Assembly: GCA_021846165.1 (NCBI GenBank)
Contig: JAJZCL010000008.1
Span: forward strand, 1-33,719
Direction of reading: 5' to 3'
Source: Bacillota bacterium
GTDB taxonomy: Bacteria; Bacillota; Bacilli; Alicyclobacillales; SLC66
DNA length: 33,719 bases
The translations under genes and the position numbers were made by a program. Positions 28,087-33,719 of this stretch are shown one piece after another (the stretch's first letter is position 1; the number at the start of each line of letters is the position of its first letter). The notes under the pieces are model-generated. The model saw only the letters and a list, made by a program, of their open reading frames with translations, ran no database searches and was not told the origin of the DNA.

Positions 28087-29286
28087 ATGCTGGAATTATC
28101 CGCTCGGGCGAAGTCGATCTCGCCATCGCCCACGCTGTCTATCGATACTAAAACGAAAGCGCTCAAGGCTTCTGGTGTGGACGTGGTCAACTTGAGCGTA
28201 GGGGAACCGGATTTCCCTACACCTGATCGCGCCGCCTTGGCTGGTGTCGCGGCAATCACCAGCCAGTTCACGAAATACACTGATGTGTCGGGCATTTTGG
28301 AACTCAGGCAAGCCATCGCAGACAAGCTCAACGCAGAAAACGGACTATCGTATGCCCCCTCGGAGATTATCGTTTCCTCGGGCGCCAAGCACTCTCTTTA
28401 CAACATTTTTATGGTTATTCTGAATCCCGGCGACGAGGTACTGCTGCCCGCCCCGTATTGGGTCAGCTACCCCGAGCAAATCCGCCTAGCGGGCGGAGTG
28501 GTCGTGGCCATGCCAACGAATGAGTCGACTCACTTCAAGATTACGCCCGCGCAACTTGAGGCGGCAATCACGGACAAGACCAAGGCGATCCTGATCAACT
28601 CGCCAAGCAACCCGACGGGCGCGGTGTACACGCAAAATGAATTACAGGCATTAGCGAAAGTGATCGAACAGCACGATCTGTTTGTCGTCAGCGACGAGAT
28701 CTATGAGCAACTGATCTATGGTGTGGAACACTATAGCATTGCGAAATTCAGCGAAACGCTTAAAGAACGCACGTTTCTCGTGAACGGCTTTTCCAAAACG
28801 TACGCCATGACCGGCTGGCGCGTCGGCTACGTGGCTGGCCCTGCGCCGTATATTAAGGCGATGTCGAGCTTCCAATCGCACACGACCGCTAATCCCGCCT
28901 CGATTTCACAGAAGGCCGCGCTGGGGGCGCTCGGCACGTTTGATGCCAGGCATCGAGAAGAGTTTCAGGCGCGCCGCGACTACGTTTTGGATCAGCTGCG
29001 AACGCTGAACGGCGTGACCTGTGCAAAGCCGGACGGGGCGTTTTATGTATTTCCCAACATCAAGGGAGTGCTTGGCAAGCGCTTTAAAAAAGGCAACGGG
29101 GACACGGTTGCCCTTCAATCGGTCGATCAGTTTTGCGAGGAGTTGCTGACCGAGGTGCATGTTTCCACTGTGCCCGGCACAGGGTTTGGTGCGCCAGACA
29201 ACTTCCGCATCTCCTACGCGACATCGCAGGCGCAATTGGAGAAGGCGATGGGGCGCATGAAGGACTTTTTTGGACGAATTGAGTAA
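28087..29286 (+). CDS. aspB: Aspartate aminotransferase (class I, AspB type)
   Basis: PLP-dependent transfer of the amino group between aspartate and 2-oxoglutarate. The 399 residues show LSVGEPDFPTP (36-46), the YTDVSGILELRQAI block, NSPSNPTGAVY (171-181), SDEIYEQLIY and the Schiff-base Lys237 in NGFSKTYAMTGWR. A conserved C-terminal RISYA arginine binds the substrate carboxylate. This is the Ib subgroup typical of Bacillus AspB and Thermus AAT. The ATG at 28087 follows TGAGGG by five bases; an in-frame GTG at 28075 overlaps that site. Substrate range in this subgroup can include prephenate, so the specificity is likely but not certain. Confidence 0.9.
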   Translation: MLELSARAKSISPSPTLSIDTKTKALKASGVDVVNLSVGEPDFPTPDRAALAGVAAITSQFTKYTDVSGILELRQAIADKLNAENGLSYAPSEIIVSSGAKHSLYNIFMVILNPGDEVLLPAPYWVSYPEQIRLAGGVVVAMPTNESTHFKITPAQLEAAITDKTKAILINSPSNPTGAVYTQNELQALAKVIEQHDLFVVSDEIYEQLIYGVEHYSIAKFSETLKERTFLVNGFSKTYAMTGWRVGYVAGPAPYIKAMSSFQSHTTANPASISQKAALGALGTFDARHREEFQARRDYVLDQLRTLNGVTCAKPDGAFYVFPNIKGVLGKRFKKGNGDTVALQSVDQFCEELLTEVHVSTVPGTGFGAPDNFRISYATSQAQLEKAMGRMKDFFGRIE

Positions 29287-29308
29287 ACTCGCTGATTTCT
29301 GCAGCATC

Positions 29309-29358
29309 GACCCCTCATTGGGCTTTTTTGCCGCCCTGTAGCAGGGGTCTTTGTTTTT
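29309..29358 (+). terminator. Terminator after the aspartate aminotransferase gene
   Basis: GACCCCT and AGGGGTC enclose an inner GGGC/GCCC stem and are followed by TTTGTTTTT. The structure lies 23 bases past the stop. The stem is interrupted but the T-run is good. Confidence 0.6.
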
Positions 29359-29423
29359 GCACCATACCGCGCCCGCACTCATACCTTAAAAGTGGATCCG
29401 TGTTTTTTAGGGGGGGAAACGGC

Positions 29424-30044
29424 ATGAATCCAATCCGTTTAGTCAAGATGGAAAGCCCACAACCAGTCCGCGGCAAAAAATCAGTATCCACACGAAGCCG
29501 CGGCAGGTCTGCCAGCGCCAGCAAACGTCCACAGAAAAAACGCCCGACAAGTTCTTCCACAAGTTCATCCAAAGCGACATCCGAAACGCCTAACTGGAGC
29601 AAAATCCTATCGCCCAAAAACATGGAAGATTCGCTGAACACCATCTCTACACTGCGCAACTTTTGCAAGCGGTGCATTCGCTATGTGCAACAAGCGGACG
29701 GACTGCTCGATACACTGTATGTGACCACCAATTCCCTTCAAGAGTCCGGTCTCCTTAAAAAACTGGCCGAAACGAAAGGAAAGAATTTGAATACTGCGGA
29801 TTTGACCACGATGCTGATGGCACTGATGAATTCGCCGCTCGGCAACTCGTTTTTCAAGCGCTTCACGAGCGGTGCCGACACCTCAGACAACACGACCGAA
29901 GTGACGGCGCCAAACGCGAGCGCCCAGCCCGCGCCACTGCCTACACCCGCACGCCAACCGCAAAGCGCGGCTGCAACTGAACAAAGTCAACTAAGCCGCC
30001 CACAGTACCCGAACGGCATGCAGCCTCCCCCCTATGGGTATTAA
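29424..30044 (+). CDS. Low-complexity Ser/Pro-rich protein, unknown function (spore protein candidate)
   Basis: A 206-residue protein I do not recognise. It has three zones. Residues 1-55 are rich in Ser, Thr, Lys and Arg (many SSS and KK runs). Residues 56-150 form a predicted helical core (SLNTISTLRNFCKRCIRYVQQADGLL) with two cysteines in CKRC. The tail from about 155 is rich in Ala, Pro and Gln and ends RPQYPNGMQPPPYGY. There is no signal peptide or membrane segment. The ATG at 29424 follows a run of seven Gs. An earlier in-frame ATG at 29328 lies inside the upstream terminator and is unlikely. The basic and Pro/Tyr-rich ends resemble spore coat or inner-spore proteins, and the neighbour is SpoVIF-like, but this is only suggestive. 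Confidence 0.7.
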   Translation: MNPIRLVKMESPQPVRGKKSVSTRSRGRSASASKRPQKKRPTSSSTSSSKATSETPNWSKILSPKNMEDSLNTISTLRNFCKRCIRYVQQADGLLDTLYVTTNSLQESGLLKKLAETKGKNLNTADLTTMLMALMNSPLGNSFFKRFTSGADTSDNTTEVTAPNASAQPAPLPTPARQPQSAAATEQSQLSRPQYPNGMQPPPYGY

Positions 30045-30092
30045 AAAAAGGCGTCATCCCGTTCGAGGTTGGAAAGGGATGACGCCTTTTTT
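30043..30092. terminator. Bidirectional terminator between convergent genes
   Basis: A stem of 11 GC-rich pairs (GGCGTCATCCC/GGGATGACGCC) is flanked by A7 on one side and T6 on the other, with a 15-base loop. It works on both strands and its outer bases overlap the stop codons of both flanking genes. Confidence 0.92.
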
Positions 30093-30534
30093 ACTTGACA
30101 AACTTTTTGATTTCCTTGATGGTTTTTTCATCCACCCGATCGGCCGCATACTTTTTGGCGATTTCCTCCACCGACATGTTGGGCCCTTTGTCGCCCGCGT
30201 TTTTGGTGATGTCGGTATACGCATTCATAAAGGCGTCGATTCGCTTCGGATCCACCTTGACGCCGATTTCCTGCGCGATGTTTTCCGTAAGCTGCCTGAC
30301 CGTTTGCGGATCCCTCCACTCTTCCGGCTTCATGTTCTTTACCTTTTTGAGGGCGTCGAACAGATTGCCGCGGTCAATGCGCTTGATGTTTTCTTTCAAA
30401 ATTTCCAAGGATCCGGCAGGTTCAGCTACTGGCGCACTGTCATGCGCGGCAGCGCTTCTGCTCGGTTCCGCTGGCGCACGGGTTTTGGCACTTTTCTTCG
30501 GCGCACCTGTTCGTTTTGCCATGTTTTTTCGCAT
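30091..30534 (-). CDS. SpoVIF-like sporulation protein (tentative)
   Basis: A 147-residue basic protein. The first 45 residues are Ala/Lys/Arg-rich and look disordered. The remainder is helical, with GNLFDALKKVKNM, DPQTVRQLTENIAQEIG and MSVEEIAKKYAAD. The spacing of these blocks, above all D-x-x-TVRQL, recalls the stage VI sporulation protein F family (B. subtilis SpoVIF/YjcC), a small protein needed for spore coat maturation. The match is by eye and the N-terminal extension is not typical, so the family call is tentative. The ATG at 30534 is six bases after AAGGGGG. A much longer upstream frame exists but lacks a ribosome-binding site and overlaps the region before the divergent hydrolase gene. 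The gene ends in the shared bidirectional terminator. Confidence 0.6.
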   Translation of the reverse strand: MRKNMAKRTGAPKKSAKTRAPAEPSRSAAAHDSAPVAEPAGSLEILKENIKRIDRGNLFDALKKVKNMKPEEWRDPQTVRQLTENIAQEIGVKVDPKRIDAFMNAYTDITKNAGDKGPNMSVEEIAKKYAADRVDEKTIKEIKKFVK

Positions 30535-30705
30535 GCGAATCCCCCTTGTCAAGCGATCGTTCTTTGTTGACGCTACACTATACGGACAGGAGATTGATTC
30601 AGTCACCGCTAACGCCCAGATTGCGCCGTTCCATTCCTTTCGCTGCGCTTGACCATACGCGCAACGCGCGTGTTGCATACCTTGAATGCAAAGGAGGTAT
30701 CCCTT
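30535..30705. other. Divergent intergenic region
   Basis: 171 bases between the SpoVIF-like gene and the SGNH hydrolase gene. It holds the hydrolase ribosome-binding site AAAGGAGG and a short inverted repeat GCAAC/GTTGC at 30661-30676. I found no confident sigmaA promoter in either direction, which would be compatible with sporulation-sigma control, but I cannot show that. Confidence 0.5.
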
Positions 30706-31386
30706 ATGCACCTATCCGTTTACGGCGACTCCATCGCGGCCGCATACGGCCTCAATCCCGCGCAAGGATTCGTTCCCAAACTCGCGAACCACCTAAGCAC
30801 TTATTCGCAGACCGTCACGCGCTATTTCAATTTCGGACAGGACGGCATGACCAGTTGGGAACTCGCGAGCGCGTTTCTGAATCACGCCGATTGGTGGGAC
30901 GGTTTGCGCGGCGCAAGCGCGATTTGCATTCTGATCGGCGGCGACGACCTGATACAGGAGGCGGCGATCCTGCTCGGAGCGCACTCTGACCGTGCGCAAA
31001 AGCGCACGTTTGCACGCAGTCGCACTGCGTACTTGGCACTGCTCGCCGCGGCGTCAAGTCTTAAAAATAAGAGTGCCAGACTCGCCGTCGGCACCCTGTA
31101 TAACCCGTTCCCGCAAACGCCTGCCGCCGAGGCGGCGATCAACTTGTACAACACTCAAATCATCCTTCCCGCCGCGAAGCGTTACGGTGTTCCCGTCGCC
31201 CCGATTCACGCTGCGTTTGCGGGTGCGCAAGCGGAGTTGATCCTCGGGTACAAGACCGGTGTCGCAGGGACGCCCGGCAACCACGGCGTGCGTTACCCGA
31301 TACACCCGAACGCGCACGGCCAAACGGTGATTGCGGGCGCATTCGCCTCGACGCTCGTGGGCTCACTCCCGTCACCAAAACAGTGA
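30706..31386 (+). CDS. SGNH/GDSL-family hydrolase with altered catalytic blocks
   Basis: A 226-residue cytosolic protein with the SGNH fold. Block I is YGDSIAAAYG with the nucleophile Ser9. Block II is NFGQDGMTS. Block III reads IGGDDL where the family has GxND. Block V reads YPIHPNAHGQ with His200. In typical members an Asp lies three residues before that His; here the position is Tyr. The oxyanion Asn of block III is Asp. The enzyme may use a dyad or be impaired. Substrate (ester, acetyl or lipid) is not predictable. There is no signal peptide. The ATG lies eight bases after a perfect AAAGGAGG. The gene ends convergently with, and overlaps by 15 bases, the Nramp transporter gene. Confidence 0.8.
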   Translation: MHLSVYGDSIAAAYGLNPAQGFVPKLANHLSTYSQTVTRYFNFGQDGMTSWELASAFLNHADWWDGLRGASAICILIGGDDLIQEAAILLGAHSDRAQKRTFARSRTAYLALLAAASSLKNKSARLAVGTLYNPFPQTPAAEAAINLYNTQIILPAAKRYGVPVAPIHAAFAGAQAELILGYKTGVAGTPGNHGVRYPIHPNAHGQTVIAGAFASTLVGSLPSPKQ

Positions 31387-32691
31387 TACGGCAAACACCG
31401 CAATCACGAACGTGATCGCCCAGGCGCGCCACGTGGCAAACGCGCGATTGCGATAGATCCCCATCAAGCGGGAATTGGACGTGAGCAGGGTGAGAAAGAC
31501 GAGAATGGGAATCATCAAAACCGCAGCGATCGCCTGCGTCGCCACCGCAAGTCCGGTGAGCGGCAAGTGGGGGATCAGAACAATGACAGCGGCCAGCACA
31601 AGGCCGCCGACATAGACGGCGTAAAACTTCGGCGCCTGCCAGGGACGGTCATTAAGGCTTTTTGCCCAGCCAAACACGCTCGCGTAGGTCCACGAGGTGG
31701 AGAGCGAGATGGTGGTGGCAGCCAAGAATCCGGCGTTGATCAGCCCGAGCGCGAACAGGTCACGCACATACACGCCGTAGGTCGCGTAAAACCCGTGAAA
31801 CATCGCTAACGGGACGGTAGCCGCAGTCGGGTGGGTCAGCCCGAACGGGAACAGGCTCGCGCCGCAAAGGACAATGGCAAAGGCGATTGTCGACTGCACC
31901 GCGCTGCCCAGCGCCGTATCAAGGCGACCGTAGTGCAGGTCGCGATGAGTCATGCCCTTGTCGATGACCGCGCTGCCTTGAAAAAAAATCATCCACGGCG
32001 CCACGGCGTTGCCGATGGTCGCCAGTACATAGTAGCCCATCAACCGGGCGGATCCGCCCGACCACTGCCAGGTAATGGCGACTTTTGTTTGCAATTGGTG
32101 ATGCAGCGTGTAAATCGCAATTCCCACAAACACCAGATTTAGTGCGCCCACGATCAGCGCCAGTCGCTCTTTTGACCAGTATCTGCCAAACAAAGCAAAA
32201 GCGACGGTTGTCACCAGACTGATGGCGTCTGCCCACATAAACGGCACACCCAGCACCGATAAGCCAATGCTCATCCCGATCAATTCCGTCACAAGCGTCA
32301 GTACATTTTCAATCAACAGCGTCAGCAAAGAGAATGATCCCCAAAATTTACCGAAGTGAGTATACACCAAGACTGGAAATGGCTTTTGACTGACCAAGCC
32401 GAGCCTCATCGACATTTCCTGAATAGTGTAGGTGACGGGCGCGAGCAACAGCACCATTGGCAAAAACACGCTGAACCCAAACCTGACGCCGGTTGCCGCG
32501 TAACTGATGACGCCTCCTGCGTCGTTGTCGCCAATCATCGCGATCAGACCTGGCCCGAGCAAAACCCAGACAAGTCGCCACCACCTGATTTTTTCGAGTC
32601 GTGACGAAACGCGGGCAAGCGATAGCGCGTCGAGTGCGCCCGCGCCTTCGACTGAATTCTGTTCTTGAGAGCAGGGAGGCTTTGGATACAC
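31372..32691 (-). CDS. Nramp-family divalent metal transporter
   Basis: A 439-residue integral membrane protein with about 11 predicted helices. TM1 holds PGLIAMIGDNDAGGV, the DNDAGG form of the metal-binding loop that replaces the MntH DPGN motif and resembles the DDDPSG variant common in a separate bacterial branch. TM6 holds GNAVAPWMIFF with the Ala-x-x-Met metal contact. It should import or exchange Mn or another divalent metal by proton coupling, but the TM1 change makes metal choice uncertain, so I do not call it mntH. The start is GTG, seven bases after GAAGGGGG, and that ribosome-binding site lies in the 3' arm of a stable hairpin. The carboxypeptidase gene ends about 70 bases upstream. 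The C-terminus overlaps the SGNH hydrolase gene on the other strand. Confidence 0.88.
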   Translation of the reverse strand: MYPKPPCSQEQNSVEGAGALDALSLARVSSRLEKIRWWRLVWVLLGPGLIAMIGDNDAGGVISYAATGVRFGFSVFLPMVLLLAPVTYTIQEMSMRLGLVSQKPFPVLVYTHFGKFWGSFSLLTLLIENVLTLVTELIGMSIGLSVLGVPFMWADAISLVTTVAFALFGRYWSKERLALIVGALNLVFVGIAIYTLHHQLQTKVAITWQWSGGSARLMGYYVLATIGNAVAPWMIFFQGSAVIDKGMTHRDLHYGRLDTALGSAVQSTIAFAIVLCGASLFPFGLTHPTAATVPLAMFHGFYATYGVYVRDLFALGLINAGFLAATTISLSTSWTYASVFGWAKSLNDRPWQAPKFYAVYVGGLVLAAVIVLIPHLPLTGLAVATQAIAAVLMIPILVFLTLLTSNSRLMGIYRNRAFATWRAWAITFVIAVFAVSLFW

Positions 32692-32698
32692 AAAAATT

Positions 32699-32734
32699 CC
32701 CCCTTCGCTACGTAAACTCTACTCACGAAGGGGG
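32699..32734 (-). terminator. Hairpin between carboxypeptidase and transporter genes (terminator and/or RBS-sequestering)
   Basis: CCCCCTTCG and CGAAGGGGG form a perfect 9-base stem with an 18-base loop. On the minus strand the second arm is followed by AATTTTTG, as in a terminator for the carboxypeptidase gene. The same arm is the transporter's Shine-Dalgarno sequence. Confidence 0.65.
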
Positions 32735-32761
32735 CAAAAGGTGCCTGTTATCTAATCAATG

Positions 32762-33719
32762 TCAGCGGGTAAACCCGTAAAGCGTGCCGAATTTTCTATC
32801 AAAGTAGGTAAAAATCGCACTGGTGTCAACGCCTTCCCCAGTCGCGCGACGCAGAATTTCTTCCGGTTTATAAAGCGAGCCGTACTGATGAATGTGGGTT
32901 TTCAACCAGTCGCGGATGCCCGCAAACTCGCCCTTCGCCACCTGTTCGCGGTAGTCGGGAAGGTCTTTCTCCAGCGCCCGCGCGATCTGTGCGGCGTAAA
33001 TGTTGCCGAGCGAGTAGGAGGGAAAGTAGCCAAAGCTGGCATCTGACCAGTGTACGTCCTGAAGCGCACCGTCGCGGTCGTCAGGCGGCGTGACGCCCAA
33101 GTACTCATGCATTTTTTCATTCCACGCGCCGGGCACATCCGCAACGTTCAGGTCGTCAGTGATCAACGCTTTCTCCAGTTCGTACCGCAGCATGATGTGC
33201 AGGTTGTACGTCACCTCGTCCGCCTCAACGCGAATCAATGACGGTTTCACCGCATTAACCGCCGCATAAAAACGGTCTGCATCCACATCACTGAGTTCGG
33301 ATGGAAAGCGCTCTTGCAACTCGGGAAAGTAGCGCTGCCAGAACTCCCGACTGCGACCGATAATATTTTCCCAGAAGCGGGACTGTGACTCGTGAATGCT
33401 CATCGACACGCCCGTGTGCAGCGGCGTTCCCGCCAAATCAGCGCTGATGTTTTGCTCGTACAAGGCATGCCCGCCCTCATGGATCGAACCGAACAACGCT
33501 GAATTGAAAAAGTTCGGCAGGTATCTTGTGGTCACGCGCACGTCGCCTGGCGCGATCCCCGTCGCAAACGGATGTGCGGTTTCATCCAACCGCCCGGCGT
33601 CAAAGTCGTAGCCGATTTCGCGGAGAATATACTCGCTAAACTGACGCTGCAGGTCGGGATCGAAGCGACGGACGAGGAAGCTCGTATCCGGTTGCGGTGC
33701 CGCCTGAATCTTGTCGAGA
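32762..33719 (-). CDS. M32-family metallocarboxypeptidase, C-terminal part (cut by window edge)
   Basis: The C-terminal 319 or so residues of a Taq-type carboxypeptidase (M32), a cytosolic zinc or cobalt enzyme of about 500 residues that trims C-terminal amino acids. The metal-binding HEGGH is encoded at 33467-33481, within GSIHEGGHALYEQN. A second signature is SMSIHESQSRFWENI, and LHIMLRYELEKAL follows. The frame stays open to the window edge and reads through DFDAGRLDETAHPFATG, so the TTG at 33589 is internal, not a start. The stop is followed by the hairpin before the Nramp gene. Confidence 0.93.
   Translation of the reverse strand, partial: LDKIQAAPQPDTSFLVRRFDPDLQRQFSEYILREIGYDFDAGRLDETAHPFATGIAPGDVRVTTRYLPNFFNSALFGSIHEGGHALYEQNISADLAGTPLHTGVSMSIHESQSRFWENIIGRSREFWQRYFPELQERFPSELSDVDADRFYAAVNAVKPSLIRVEADEVTYNLHIMLRYELEKALITDDLNVADVPGAWNEKMHEYLGVTPPDDRDGALQDVHWSDASFGYFPSYSLGNIYAAQIARALEKDLPDYREQVAKGEFAGIRDWLKTHIHQYGSLYKPEEILRRATGEGVDTSAIFTYFDRKFGTLYGFTR

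Noticed and set aside
32692-32761. A yybP-ykoY manganese riboswitch before the Nramp gene
   Set aside because: The 70-base gap holds one simple hairpin and is too short for the riboswitch fold.

Overview
The window reads as chromosomal DNA of an aerobic, spore-forming, moderately GC-rich member of the Bacillota. Spo0F, RNA polymerase delta, a Bacillus-type FadR operator and a SpoVIF-like protein all point that way. The gene order resembles the Bacillus subtilis block fadF-acdA-rpoE-pyrG-spo0F-tal-glpX-rho, and GC content with gene content suggests the Alicyclobacillaceae. That family placement is an inference, not something the sequence proves. Over half of the genes appear to start with GTG or TTG. 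I saw no rRNA, tRNA, CRISPR array, insertion sequence or prophage.

Region 1 (1-12.3 kb, all minus strand) is a dense housekeeping block. In transcription order it holds rpoE, pyrG and spo0F, then a catalytically dead-looking transaldolase/fructose-6-phosphate aldolase homologue, a membrane protein, an LL-diaminopimelate-type aminotransferase and glpX. A tight group rho - radical SAM protein - glpK - glpD (cut by the window edge) follows. Promoters can be proposed for rpoE, pyrG and the aldolase-like gene.

Region 2 (11.35-18.9 kb, minus strand) is a fatty-acid/acyl-CoA oxidation block. Thiolase, 3-hydroxybutyryl-CoA dehydrogenase, two acyl-CoA dehydrogenases and the G-protein chaperone MeaB form one likely operon, preceded by a TetR-type palindrome. 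The FadF-type membrane iron-sulfur oxidoreductase sits just upstream behind its own promoter, with a 16/18 match to the B. subtilis FadR box. The pathway would pass electrons from the acyl-CoA dehydrogenases through ETF (not in the window) and FadF to the quinone pool.

Region 3 (19.1-22.6 kb) holds the most unusual gene: a methyl-accepting chemotaxis protein whose signalling domain is followed in the same reading frame by a third membrane helix and a complete-looking c-type cytochrome domain (CSGCH plus a distal Met). It lies between fadF and an HD-domain phosphohydrolase of the YwfO type.

Region 4 (22.7-29.3 kb) has an EcsC-family protein, then a DUF1934/YwiB-like protein, agmatinase and spermidine synthase on the minus strand. 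Diverging from these are a bifunctional penicillin-binding protein and an aspartate-type aminotransferase. The polyamine genes beside a PBP again recall B. subtilis (pbpG-speE-speB-ywiB).

Region 5 (29.4-33.7 kb) is an accessory end. It has a low-complexity Ser/Pro-rich protein and a SpoVIF-like protein converging on a strong bidirectional terminator, an SGNH hydrolase with altered catalytic blocks, an Nramp-type metal transporter whose ribosome-binding site lies in a hairpin, and a partial M32 carboxypeptidase.
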